DNA of 64,000 nt, from assembly GCA_947450025.1 (NCBI GenBank), contig CANFTW010000009.1, positions 1-64,000 of the forward strand, given 5' to 3'. The translations under genes were made by a program, and so were the position numbers. How positions within the stretch are numbered: position 1 is the stretch's first letter; each line of letters begins with the position of its first letter. The notes under the pieces are model-generated. The model ran no database searches. It was not told where the DNA came from and saw only the letters and a program-made list of their open reading frames with translations. Shown here in pieces: positions 8,122 through 17,640 of the stretch. This DNA is from Bacteroidota bacterium (GTDB taxonomy: Bacteria > Bacteroidota > Bacteroidia > B-17B0 > Aurantibacillaceae).

Positions 8122-10275
8122 ATGAAACATACAAATCATACATGGAGTTTTTCTACGATTGGTGGAGTAAAACGAGTAAATATTGAATCAGGTGCTGATT
8201 TATTAAATCTAGAAAAATTAGATCCGAAACTTTGGACAGCTTTAAGCTGTCCTGTAAATGGTTTAGAGATTGATAAGAAAACACTCCAATTAATAGACCT
8301 TGATAACGACGGGCAAATTAGAGTGCCTGAGATAATTAACGCTGTCAATTGGATAACCTCCATTTTAAAAGATCCAAATGATTTATTAAAACAATCGGAT
8401 GCATTCTCTTTAAGTTCTATCAATTCACAAACTGATTTAGGTAAAACATTATTGGAATCAGCAAAAGTGATTTTAAAAAATTTAGGAAAAGAAGGCGCAG
8501 AATATTTAACCGTTGATGATACTTCTGATACCACTAAAATATTTGCTGCTACTCGATTTAATGGAGATGGTGTTATTACCGAAGAGACTTCTACCGACAG
8601 TGAACATAAACAACTGATTCAAGATATCATTCAGTGTATTGGCTCAGTGGAAGATAGAGGCGGAGCGATAGGCATCAATAAAGAAATAGTCCAAACATTT
8701 ATTAACGACTGTGAAAAATTTTCGGCTTGGTGTTTAAAAAAAGAAACGCACTATAGCTTAATATTTCCTCTTGGAGATCAAACTGAAACCGCCTATCAAA
8801 ATTTCTGTACAATTAAATCAAAAGTAGATGATTACTTTATGCGATGTCGATTAGCCGCTTTCGACCCTCAATCTACCGAAGTTTTAAATTTACAAGTAGC
8901 GCGAGTAGAAAGCATTACGGCAAAAGACCTTTCTAATTGCATTGATGAAATTGCAGCCTACCCATTATCAAAAATAAGCGCTAATAAATCGTTGCCAATA
9001 ATTTCAGCAATCAACCCGGCTTGGGAAAAATCCATTCAAATTTTTCATCAACTTACGGCGTCGGTGTTAACTCCTAACAAAACCGAAATCACTGAAGTTG
9101 AATGGAATCATATTTGTGAAACATTTGTTCCTTATGCCACATGGTTATCAGAAAAAGAAGGGAAAATAGTTGAACCGTTAGGTATAGAAAGAGTTAAATA
9201 TATATTGTCGCATTCTCATAAAGAAGAAATTATTTCATTAATCGCACAAGATCAGGCATTAGAAAATGAAGCCAATAATATTATATTGGTAGATCAACTT
9301 GTGAGGTATCACAGGGATCTCTATACCTTGCTAAAAAACTTTGTGACATTTTTTGATTTTTATACTTTAGGTTCTAAAGCCATTTTTCAAGCAGGGACCT
9401 TATACATTGATCAAAGAAGTTGCGACTTATGCATTAAAGTGTCTGATATGCCAAAACACTCTACCATGGCATCTTATAGTGGCATGTTTTTAATGTATTG
9501 CGATTGTCGTTCGAGATCAACCAATGAAGCAATGACTATTGTTGCGGCATTAACCAACGGAGACATCGACAATTTAGTAGTTGGTAAAAACGCTCTTTTT
9601 TATGATAGAAATGGTTTAGACTGGGACGCTACTGTCATTAAAATTATTGATAACCCAATTAGTATTCGCCAAGCTTTCTTTTCGCCTTATCGTAAGGTAT
9701 CGAGATTTATAGAAACACAAATCCATAAAGTAGCCACTGCTCAAGACGACAAAGTAACTGGTGATATGACTAAGGGTGTTGAAACTATTCCTGTTAAAGC
9801 AGAAGAATCTAAAGCAAAAAAAGAACCGCCAGCGCCATTTGATGTTGGTAAATTTGTAGGAATATTTGCCGCCATTGGTTTAGCCGTTGGGGCTATCGGT
9901 ACCGCCTTAGCATCTGTTGTTGCTGGATTTTTAGGTCTAACGTGGTGGAAAATGCCTATAGCCTTTGCCGGATTATTATTGTTGGTATCTGGCCCATCGA
10001 TGATTATGGCTTTTTTAAAATTACGTAAACGAAATCTAGCTCCTATCTTAGACGCTAACGGTTGGGCAATTAACGCTAGTGCAGTTGTAAATATTCAATT
10101 TGGAAATACTTTAACCCATTTAGCAGAATTACCAAAGGGCGCAAAAATTAATTTAAATGATCCGTTTACTAAAAAGAATAGGCCATTACTTCCAGTCATA
10201 TTTATCTTATCAATTATGATAGGAATGGCTTTATACTTCTTTTGGAAATACGGGTACATGCATTTACCATTTTAA
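8122..10275 (+). CDS. Uncharacterised 717-residue protein with an EF-hand-like loop and C-terminal membrane segments
   Basis: No function is known to me. Residues 59-70 (DLDNDGQIRVPE) form a canonical EF-hand calcium loop: Asp at positions 1, 3 and 5, Gly at 6, Ile at 8 and Glu at 12. A second, degenerate copy (FNGDGVITEE, about residue 149) follows. The opening, with SGADLLNLEKLDPKLWTALSCP before the loop, resembles a family of long uncharacterised proteins I recall from Proteobacteria. The middle is a mostly helical soluble region, then a Lys/Glu-rich linker (about 545-570), a hydrophobic hairpin (about 575-635) and a last membrane segment near 690-710. There is no signal peptide, so the bulk is probably cytoplasmic and anchored at the C-terminus. 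It converges with the next gene, 16 bp away. Confidence 0.75.
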   Translation: MKHTNHTWSFSTIGGVKRVNIESGADLLNLEKLDPKLWTALSCPVNGLEIDKKTLQLIDLDNDGQIRVPEIINAVNWITSILKDPNDLLKQSDAFSLSSINSQTDLGKTLLESAKVILKNLGKEGAEYLTVDDTSDTTKIFAATRFNGDGVITEETSTDSEHKQLIQDIIQCIGSVEDRGGAIGINKEIVQTFINDCEKFSAWCLKKETHYSLIFPLGDQTETAYQNFCTIKSKVDDYFMRCRLAAFDPQSTEVLNLQVARVESITAKDLSNCIDEIAAYPLSKISANKSLPIISAINPAWEKSIQIFHQLTASVLTPNKTEITEVEWNHICETFVPYATWLSEKEGKIVEPLGIERVKYILSHSHKEEIISLIAQDQALENEANNIILVDQLVRYHRDLYTLLKNFVTFFDFYTLGSKAIFQAGTLYIDQRSCDLCIKVSDMPKHSTMASYSGMFLMYCDCRSRSTNEAMTIVAALTNGDIDNLVVGKNALFYDRNGLDWDATVIKIIDNPISIRQAFFSPYRKVSRFIETQIHKVATAQDDKVTGDMTKGVETIPVKAEESKAKKEPPAPFDVGKFVGIFAAIGLAVGAIGTALASVVAGFLGLTWWKMPIAFAGLLLLVSGPSMIMAFLKLRKRNLAPILDANGWAINASAVVNIQFGNTLTHLAELPKGAKINLNDPFTKKNRPLLPVIFILSIMIGMALYFFWKYGYMHLPF

Positions 10276-10291
10276 AAAATTCAATAAACTA

Positions 10292-11368
10292 TTAATCAAA
10301 CATGGATCGTGATCTTTTTTGATATAGAAATGGATTGGGCGTGACAAACTTTAAAGTTAACTCTGGACCACCTCTCGCGGTAGACACTTTGGTTAAATCT
10401 GATGTATTAAAGTCATAACTAAATCCGATGGCATATCTTCCTATTTCAAACAACACAGATGTAATAATTGCATCTGAATTACGATAATATATTCCTAATC
10501 CAACTGATGATCTCTTAATAATTCCTGTGTATTTAGAATCATCATTGATGTAATATTTAAACATCATCCCAGCAAGAATTTCTTTTGATGGCCCTTGAAC
10601 TTGAACAAGCCAAGAAGGAGCAATAGCCATCATAGAATTTGGAATGCCGATTAATAAATTTCCATGGAAAATATATTTTAGAAACAACCGATCTTCTTTT
10701 ACTCTAATAAAACTTTGATAAGGTCTCAGTAAATGATAGGTAGAAAATCCAATTTGAGCCTTAAATTGATTATTGGCTGCAATCGATTTTTCGTTATGAG
10801 CATATGACCAAACAGCACCAGCAGCTAAATCAGGGTAAAGCAATCGTTGTTGGGCATATAGTTCATTTGATGAAATATTTGGGTCATACCCTGAACCGTT
10901 ATATTGATCTGGATAAATCAATTTGGAATTATCTATTTTTCTTTGAACCACAGAACCTTGAATACCGAACGATAAAGAAGTCATTTTGCTTAATGGAAAA
11001 AACATTGCTAATGATAAATTCGTTTGAAAGGTTCCTAATCGGCCTATGCCAGCTTTATCATTATAGATAGATAAACCTCCAGCCATTCTGCTATATGATT
11101 TTTTAAAGGTCATTGACCTACGTGGATCCACTAAATCCCAATTACTCGGTTTAAACTTAGATTCAAATGAAAAACCATATGATGAATATGGATTTGTTAT
11201 GCTTCTCCATTGATCTTTATAAACTAAGGATGCTCTCAAAGCATTGGCTGAACCTGTTAATCCGGGATTAATTAAAGAGGGATTTTCATTGAATTGAGAA
11301 AAATGAAAATCTTGAGCCTGAGAATTTAAAAAGAAAACAACGGCTAGTAAAACAAATGAAACTTTCAT
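10292..11368 (-). CDS. PorP/SprF family T9SS outer-membrane protein
   Basis: 358 residues: signal peptide (MKVSFVLLAVVFFLNSQAQ), then the family opening DFHFSQFNENPSLINPGLTG, which matches the FSQF/NP..NPA pattern of PorP/SprF, an YKDQWR motif and a long beta-strand-rich barrel. It starts 7 bp after the adhesin gene 11376-15179, so the two are almost certainly co-transcribed. In this family each SprF-like protein helps one type B cargo reach or stay on the surface. It contains no OmpA extension, unlike the protein at 1195-2583. Confidence 0.88.
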   Translation of the reverse strand: MKVSFVLLAVVFFLNSQAQDFHFSQFNENPSLINPGLTGSANALRASLVYKDQWRSITNPYSSYGFSFESKFKPSNWDLVDPRRSMTFKKSYSRMAGGLSIYNDKAGIGRLGTFQTNLSLAMFFPLSKMTSLSFGIQGSVVQRKIDNSKLIYPDQYNGSGYDPNISSNELYAQQRLLYPDLAAGAVWSYAHNEKSIAANNQFKAQIGFSTYHLLRPYQSFIRVKEDRLFLKYIFHGNLLIGIPNSMMAIAPSWLVQVQGPSKEILAGMMFKYYINDDSKYTGIIKRSSVGLGIYYRNSDAIITSVLFEIGRYAIGFSYDFNTSDLTKVSTARGGPELTLKFVTPNPFLYQKRSRSMFD

Positions 11369-11375
11369 AATAGGT

Positions 11376-14300
11376 TTATTTTATTAAAGTTATATTTCCT
11401 TTTTTAGTCACCGTTCCTACATTTAATATTTCTGCCTTAATGTAAAACACAAACACGGCAGGATTTAGGGCTGTCCCTAAGTATTTACCATCCCAACAAA
11501 AGGATGGGTCATCTGATTGATAGACCATTTCGCCCCAACGATCGAAAATAGCAACATGAAATGATGTGGTACAATCACTCCATCCCTTTAAACAAAATTC
11601 GTCATTAAAGCCATCACCATTAGGAGTAAAAGCATTTGGTGTTGTATAATCGGCATTACTCTTACAATCATTATCTACCGAAACTAAAACACAAGATGTT
11701 GTTGAACAGGCGCCCATAATTGAGGTTGCACAATATTGCGTTGTAACTACTGGCGATGCAATTGGATTGGAGCAAGTCATACAGGATAATGAAGAATTAG
11801 GTGACCATGTATAATTCCCATTGCCGCCTGAAACAAACAATGGCGTAGTCATTCCTTTCACGATGGTTACATCCGGACTAATATTTAGAGTTGGAGTTTG
11901 AACGACAGACACCGTTGTTGTTATAAATGATGAACAACCATTTACTGAACCTGTTACAGTATATACTGTAGTCGCATTTGGAGATACATTTAACGTCGTT
12001 GTATTTGCGCCTGTATTCCAACTATACGATGTGGCTCCACTCGCCGTTAAGGTAGCACTTGATCCTGAACAAATACTTACTGTATTGACTGATACGGTTG
12101 GTTGTGGTGTTATAACAACATTAACCGTGGTTGAACCTGTGCAGGTACCACTTAATCCAACAATTGTATATGTTGTATTACTAGTTGGACTAACTGTTAC
12201 AGAACTACCGCTAATTGACATCGGTAACCAAGTGTATGTACTTGCTCCACTAGCTGTTAAGGTTGCTGTTGAGCCTGAGCAAATGCTGACTGAATTTGAA
12301 ATTATTGATAAGGCTCCGCTTACTGTAACTGATCCTGTTGCTGTTGATGAACAAGTTCCGTTAGAGCCTATAACTGTATAGATTGTATTACTTCCGGGCG
12401 ATACAACCAGACTTGCATTTGTTGATGAGCCTGGATTCCACGTATAATTTGTTGCGCCACTCGCTGTTAAGGTAGCGCTTCCTCCTGCACATATTGTTGA
12501 ACTCGATGCTGATAGTGTTGGTGTTGAGGATACTGTTACCGTTGTTGTTTTTAAGGTAGAACAGCCATTGGTTGTTCCAGTGACAGTATATACCGTTGTT
12601 GTTGTTGGTGATACAACCAATGATGGTGTGGTAGCAGTTGTATTCCAACTATACGTTGTCGCTCCACTCGCCGTTAAGGTAGCACTTGATCCTGAACAGA
12701 TACTTACTGTATTGACTGATACGGTTGGTTGTGGTGTTATAACAACATTAACCGTGGTTGAACCTGAGCAGGTACCACTTAATCCAACAATTGTATACGT
12801 TGTATTGCTAGTAGGACTAACTGTTACAGAACTACCGCTAATTGACATTGGTAACCAAGTATAAGTACTTGCTCCACTAGCTGTTAAGGTTGCTGTTAAG
12901 CCTGAGCAAATGCTGACTGAATTTGAAATTATTGATAAGGCTCCGCTTATAGTCACTGAACTCGTTGCTGTTGATGAACAAGTTCCGTTAGAGCCTATAA
13001 CTGTATAGGTTGTATTACTTCCGGGCGATACAACCAAACTTGCATTTGTTGATGAGCCTGGATTCCACGTATAATTTGTTGCGCCACTCGCTGTTAAGGT
13101 TGCGCTTCCTCCTGCACATATTGTTGAACTCGTTGCTGATAGTGTTGGTGTTGAGGATACTGTTACCGTTGTTGTTTTTAAGGTAGAACAGCCATTGGTT
13201 GTTCCAGTGACAGTATATACCGTCGTTGTTGGTGGTGATACAACTAATGATGGTGTGGTAGCAGTTGTATTCCAACTATACGTTGTCGCTCCACTCGCCG
13301 TTAAGGTAGCACTTGACCCTGAACAGATACTTACTGTATTGACTGATACGGTTGGTTGTGGTGTTATTGTTAGTGTGCCCGTTTTATTTGAAGAACAACC
13401 ATTTGTTATACCAGTGACAGTATAGATAGTCGTTGTTATTGGCGACACATTAATCGTAGATGTATTAGCGCCCGTATTCCAACTATACGTAGATGCTCCA
13501 GATGCTGTTAATAACGCCGATGTTCCAGAACAAGTCGTAGCTGAGTTAACCGTTAAAGTAGGTGTTGGATTAATAATCAATGTAGCTGAACTATTAGAAG
13601 CAACGCCACAAGAAGTTGCGGGAACTGTATATGTCACCACATAAGTTCCAGTTGAACTTGTTGCTAAATTAACCGAGCCAGTTGATGAACTTAAACTTAA
13701 ACCTACAGGAGCAGAAGAAAATGTTCCTCCAGTAGTAAAGCCTGATGCCAATGATGGCAAAGGATTTGTGCCATTTGAACAATAAGGACTTGTATATGAA
13801 AAAGAAGTCACCGGCGCCGAACCTCCATTTAATGTCACCGTTTGATTACTTGTACAAGTAGTGGTTCCATCTGTAATAGATGCTTGATAAACGGTTGTAG
13901 ATGTTGGACTAACCGTATATGATATAGGAGAAACTGTAGACGATACTAAAACAATATTATTTGTTATATCTCTAATGGTTATGGTAGATGTTTTTGGAGT
14001 TGATATAATAACATTATCTAATCCCCAATTATCTGTACTTGCTGAAGTACATTTGGGCATAATCCAACGAAATTGTGTGCTTGTTGTTTGCGCTGAGCTG
14101 GGAATTGGCACAACAATTTTACTCCATTTTTTTACTTCATAACCACATCCTAAATAATTATCGCCTGTTAATGATGGGCTTTGAATATTATTAGGAAACA
14201 TAACTTTCATATTATTCCAAGTTGTACCAGTATTCGTTGAATATTGTAAAAACACAGCCTCTGGAGTTGAACCATTAATATCTGGTGCTTCACAAGGAGA

Positions 14301-15179
14301 AGGGTCAGAATTATTATCAGGACTTCTATATTCGAAACTAACAGTACCACCACTAGAAACATCAATACCGTTAGATGTTAAAGATCTCGGGCAGGCAGAA
14401 CTTGCCATCCATAAATAAGTTGACCCATCTAAACTAGGATTACTGCATGCATTATTTTGAAAAGTAGCTGCAGATGTTCCTTGCCAACCAGTCCCTACTG
14501 TACTTGTATTAAAATCATTATTCAATGATGAACTAACAATACTTCCTGTTGCAGTTAATACAACTGTATTTCCAGCACATATTGTATTTGTTGAAGCTGT
14601 TAAATGGACATTACATCCGGGAGTTCCTAATGGCTCATATAGTAAAACATTAGCCGACCATCCTGGTGATTGAGTGGCATCTACATTGTGAAAACTTGCC
14701 GTAAGACATCCATTAGCATTCGTTGAACAAAAAATTCCTGGCGCAGTAACCGCTGCCAATCCGCTTGAAATACCTACTCCTACAGGAGTTGGGGTGGTAC
14801 CATTGTTCCATGCAACTCCATAATTTCCGCTCAGTGTTGCCATTTTAGTAGTGGTATTGGTTGCTCCATTAAATAAACATAAAGAATCACCGTAAGCATA
14901 TGAAAGTGAACTCACATCGTAATACGTATTGAATAATGTAAAATCTACACATACATTTTTTCCAGCGATATTAGGACACAAGGTTATTAATCGATTTGTA
15001 TTACCATCATTTCCTGCTGTACCACCAGCATCTAGAAATACCTCGCCCCCATTGACGTTAACAGTTCCTCCAGTACTAATTAATATATTTTGAGATTTGA
15101 CAACTACGCCTAATAATAAAAACATTATTAAGAACATTGCCTTTAAGTTGATTAAGAATTTTTTCATAGAACACATCAT
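11376..15179 (-). CDS. T9SS type B adhesin with a CUB-like N-terminus and Ig-like repeats
   Basis: 1267 residues. The likely true start is the fifth codon (Met at 15167), giving a normal signal peptide (MKKFLINLKAMFLIMFLL). Residues about 25-190 look like a CUB-type domain (CVDFTLFNTYYDV...YGDSLCLFNG). A second module near 215-395 holds a reelin-like sub-domain (NWGLDNVIIS). It is followed by a string of ~70-residue Ig-like repeats (SICSGSSATLTASGATTYSW), two blocks of which are a 627-bp DNA duplication. The end is a type B sorting domain (FTPNGDGFNDEFCL...FDRWGEMVYQ...KKGNITLIK). A surface protein exported by T9SS with the adjacent SprF-like gene as partner. Ligand unknown. The promoter carries the 13-base element shared with three other genes. 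Confidence 0.88.
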   Translation of the reverse strand: MMCSMKKFLINLKAMFLIMFLLLGVVVKSQNILISTGGTVNVNGGEVFLDAGGTAGNDGNTNRLITLCPNIAGKNVCVDFTLFNTYYDVSSLSYAYGDSLCLFNGATNTTTKMATLSGNYGVAWNNGTTPTPVGVGISSGLAAVTAPGIFCSTNANGCLTASFHNVDATQSPGWSANVLLYEPLGTPGCNVHLTASTNTICAGNTVVLTATGSIVSSSLNNDFNTSTVGTGWQGTSAATFQNNACSNPSLDGSTYLWMASSACPRSLTSNGIDVSSGGTVSFEYRSPDNNSDPSPCEAPDINGSTPEAVFLQYSTNTGTTWNNMKVMFPNNIQSPSLTGDNYLGCGYEVKKWSKIVVPIPSSAQTTSTQFRWIMPKCTSASTDNWGLDNVIISTPKTSTITIRDITNNIVLVSSTVSPISYTVSPTSTTVYQASITDGTTTCTSNQTVTLNGGSAPVTSFSYTSPYCSNGTNPLPSLASGFTTGGTFSSAPVGLSLSSSTGSVNLATSSTGTYVVTYTVPATSCGVASNSSATLIINPTPTLTVNSATTCSGTSALLTASGASTYSWNTGANTSTINVSPITTTIYTVTGITNGCSSNKTGTLTITPQPTVSVNTVSICSGSSATLTASGATTYSWNTTATTPSLVVSPPTTTVYTVTGTTNGCSTLKTTTVTVSSTPTLSATSSTICAGGSATLTASGATNYTWNPGSSTNASLVVSPGSNTTYTVIGSNGTCSSTATSSVTISGALSIISNSVSICSGLTATLTASGASTYTWLPMSISGSSVTVSPTSNTTYTIVGLSGTCSGSTTVNVVITPQPTVSVNTVSICSGSSATLTASGATTYSWNTTATTPSLVVSPTTTTVYTVTGTTNGCSTLKTTTVTVSSTPTLSASSSTICAGGSATLTASGATNYTWNPGSSTNASLVVSPGSNTIYTVIGSNGTCSSTATGSVTVSGALSIISNSVSICSGSTATLTASGASTYTWLPMSISGSSVTVSPTSNTTYTIVGLSGTCTGSTTVNVVITPQPTVSVNTVSICSGSSATLTASGATSYSWNTGANTTTLNVSPNATTVYTVTGSVNGCSSFITTTVSVVQTPTLNISPDVTIVKGMTTPLFVSGGNGNYTWSPNSSLSCMTCSNPIASPVVTTQYCATSIMGACSTTSCVLVSVDNDCKSNADYTTPNAFTPNGDGFNDEFCLKGWSDCTTSFHVAIFDRWGEMVYQSDDPSFCWDGKYLGTALNPAVFVFYIKAEILNVGTVTKKGNITLIK
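12091..13344 (-). repeat. 627-bp tandem duplication inside the adhesin gene
   Basis: Landmark GATACGGTTGGTTGTGGTGT occurs at 12091, 12718 and 13345, an exact 627-bp spacing (209 codons, three Ig-like modules per unit). The two full units differ at only scattered positions, and a partial third copy continues below 12091. The high DNA identity points to a recent in-frame duplication. Confidence 0.85.
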
Positions 15180-15248
15180 CGTTTTTTATCATTAACATTC
15201 TAACAAATAAATACTGGTAAAACTTAAAGCAGTATTTAAAATTTCTAA

Positions 15249-15310
15249 TAAAATTAGCTAAAACGAAACCATAATATGATTTTTTAAGCACGAAAAATAG
15301 TAAGTCTGAT
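15249..15310 (-). promoter_or_regulatory. Adhesin promoter with shared upstream element
   Basis: Read on the minus strand: ATCAGACTTACTA (15310-15298), 41 bases, then the -7-like box TAATTTTA (15256-15249). The same arrangement with the same 41-base gap occurs upstream of 24930, of the ilv leader and of 34811. No TTG is present at the usual -33 position, which suggests dependence on a bound activator. Confidence 0.65.
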
Positions 15311-15326
15311 TTAGAATAACATAAAC

Positions 15327-15358
15327 AAAAAAAGCTCTGTTAGTCACAGAGCTTTTTA
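15327..15358 (-). terminator. Rho-independent terminator after the PorE-like gene
   Basis: A perfect 12-bp stem, AAAAAGCTCTGT (15329-15340) with ACAGAGCTTTTT (15346-15357), and a 5-base loop. On the minus strand it is followed by a T run. It lies 20 bp after the stop of the OmpA-family gene and separates it from the next adhesin promoter. Confidence 0.85.
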
Positions 15359-15376
15359 ATATTGAGTTTTTATTAA

Positions 15377-17596
15377 TTAAAACTTCGTAATCAAGAATTC
15401 GGTTCTTCGATTAGCTTGGTGTTCTTCTTCAGAACAAGTTGACTTAACAGTACCTTCGCATTCGCAACCATTGATGAGTTTACTCTCGCCATAACCCTTG
15501 CCAACAATTCTGTTTTTAGCAATGCCCTTTGATACAATATAGGCCGCAGAAGCTTTCGCTCGTTTATCTGATAAAGACATATTATAAGCCTTCGTTGAAC
15601 GACAATCTGTATGTGAACCAAGCTCAATCGTCATCGTTGGATTCTCTTGCATCACCTTCACAATCTTGTCTAACTCCGCAGCAGCATCCTTTCTAATATT
15701 AGACTTCCCTAAATCAAAATATATTGGGTTAACTTGAATCACCTTTGCAATGTCAGCTCCAATCTCTAACTTCTGCATCGTCTCTTTTAAATCAATCAAC
15801 GTATTTACATCTAAGGTTATATCATAGTTCTTCTCTACCGTGATGTAACCTTCCTTTTCATACTTAATACTAAACTGTAATTTATCTCCTGTCTTTTTAT
15901 CTTTTATAATATCCGTAAATGTTCCTGTTGCATCCGTGATATAAGTTTTTGGTTGATTGGTGGCTTTGTCAACAAGCGTCGCTTTAACACCTTCTACTGG
16001 CGCTTTTGTTTTGGCGTCCGTAATTTGATCAATCAATTTGTATTTAGGGAACAAGCCAATGTCTTTCTTATTATCGCCTGTTTGAAGTTTTCCTAAAGGT
16101 ATTAAACGGTCATAGTATTTTATTCTTTCCTTTGCTCCTACAAAATACTCCTTGCTTGGGTCATTTATCACGAAGCTGAACTCTGCTTTGTCATTTACCT
16201 TTGCCGAATCAATTACTAATTTATTTTTATCTAATAAATACACCCAAGCATTATTGATTTTTTCTTTATTACTCTCATCAAACACTATCCCGCTTAAAGT
16301 AACACCCATCAATGGTTCTTTAGCTCTAAAAAAATAAATATCATCTTTACCTTTTCCTCCTGCTCTATTCGAAGAAAAGTAACCTGTTTTTAAATCCTCG
16401 TTCAACGCAAAGCCAAAGTCATCATAATTAGAGTTCATTGGATAACCTAAACTCTGTGGCTCAAAATAAGCATCCATGGCTGGTACTGTAAAATATAAAT
16501 CTAAACCACCTAAGCCTGCTCGTCCATCCGTTGAGAAAAATAAAGTTCCATCTTCATGCACATAGGGGAACATTTCTCTGCCTTCAGTATTAATCGCTTG
16601 TCCTAAGTTCTCTGGCTTTTGCCATTGTCCATTAACATTCTCTGATAAGTATAAATCCGTTTGTCCTAAGCCACCTGGCATATCCGATACAAAATACATC
16701 CGTGATCCATCTTTGGTGACCGTAGCATGTCCTAAAGAATAATCATCAGAGTTATAAGGAAAGCTTACTGGTTCAGATAATTTTCCGTCTTTGTCTTTGG
16801 TTAAGATGTAAAGTTTTAAGTTCACCACATTCACTAAAGCACCTTTTACTTTTTTAGTGATGATATTACTCTTAGTTAAATACACCGTCTTCTCATCAGC
16901 TGATAATGACGCTGGACCATCATGGTATAAACTTGACACCGTTTTTGCCATCGTAGTGGTTGATGTAAATTTTAAAGAGTCTTTCTTCTCTGAGGTATAA
17001 ACATCTATAAAATAACTGTCATCCCACGAAAAGGTTTTGTTTCTGCCAGAAGTGTTTCTTCGGTTTGAGGCAAACAACACGGCTTGATTTTTATTAAAAA
17101 ACACTGGCGAAAATTCTGAGTTTTCTGTATTCAACATTTCTACATTAGTCACTTTGTAAGCTGCAGAATCTTCTTTTAAATCCTTAACGTAGTTCTGATT
17201 GTTTGTATGGTGCTTTAAAATTATATTGTCTTTGCGCTTTTGTTCAATTTGTTTTAATACCAATTGGACTTCTGTATATTTTTGATTGTACTTTAGGCAT
17301 TGTAAATAATTAATTAAATCATTCTCCGTAATGGTTGAGGTAAACTTCGTATTTAAGTTCTTATACGCCTGCTCTGCTTTTACAAAGTCATAAATCTTAA
17401 AATAACATTCTGCCAAACGTCGCATATTAATCTCTGTCGGACTATCTGTCTTTACCAAACTCTTGTAATAATCTGCAGCTTGTATATACGATAGTTCGTT
17501 ATAGAGTTGGTCTGCTTTCTTTTGGAACAAAGACTGACCTTTTATACTTGTTACCGCAAATAGTGCAAGTGTAAATATTAAAATTAATTGCTTCAT
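15377..17596 (-). CDS. PorE-like OmpA-family protein (TPR, beta-propeller, regulatory-like and OmpA domains)
   Basis: 739 residues in the domain order known for PorE of the T9SS: signal peptide, N-terminal TPR region (about 25-135), WD40/PD40-type propeller (about 150-430; NTENSEFSPVFF, DGPASLSADEKTVYLTKS, LFFSTDGRAGLGGLDLYF), a carboxypeptidase-regulatory-like domain (about 430-610) and an OmpA domain (about 620-739). The OmpA motif is intact (LGSHTDCRSTKAYNMSLSDKRA), with the Asp and Arg that bind diaminopimelate, so it probably ties the outer-membrane machinery to peptidoglycan. It is the last gene of the adhesin-SprF-PorE operon, 44 bp after the SprF gene. It could be a cassette-specific paralogue and not the core PorE. 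Confidence 0.82.
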   Translation of the reverse strand: MKQLILIFTLALFAVTSIKGQSLFQKKADQLYNELSYIQAADYYKSLVKTDSPTEINMRRLAECYFKIYDFVKAEQAYKNLNTKFTSTITENDLINYLQCLKYNQKYTEVQLVLKQIEQKRKDNIILKHHTNNQNYVKDLKEDSAAYKVTNVEMLNTENSEFSPVFFNKNQAVLFASNRRNTSGRNKTFSWDDSYFIDVYTSEKKDSLKFTSTTTMAKTVSSLYHDGPASLSADEKTVYLTKSNIITKKVKGALVNVVNLKLYILTKDKDGKLSEPVSFPYNSDDYSLGHATVTKDGSRMYFVSDMPGGLGQTDLYLSENVNGQWQKPENLGQAINTEGREMFPYVHEDGTLFFSTDGRAGLGGLDLYFTVPAMDAYFEPQSLGYPMNSNYDDFGFALNEDLKTGYFSSNRAGGKGKDDIYFFRAKEPLMGVTLSGIVFDESNKEKINNAWVYLLDKNKLVIDSAKVNDKAEFSFVINDPSKEYFVGAKERIKYYDRLIPLGKLQTGDNKKDIGLFPKYKLIDQITDAKTKAPVEGVKATLVDKATNQPKTYITDATGTFTDIIKDKKTGDKLQFSIKYEKEGYITVEKNYDITLDVNTLIDLKETMQKLEIGADIAKVIQVNPIYFDLGKSNIRKDAAAELDKIVKVMQENPTMTIELGSHTDCRSTKAYNMSLSDKRAKASAAYIVSKGIAKNRIVGKGYGESKLINGCECEGTVKSTCSEEEHQANRRTEFLITKF

Positions 17597-17640
17597 ATCG
17601 TGTTGTTCTGTTGTTCGATGTTTAGTGTTTTTTGTTATTG

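Noticed and set aside
12031-13425. Plus-strand frames of 76-116 codons opposite the second adhesin
   Set aside because: They repeat with the 627-bp duplication and are antisense to a clear coding frame.
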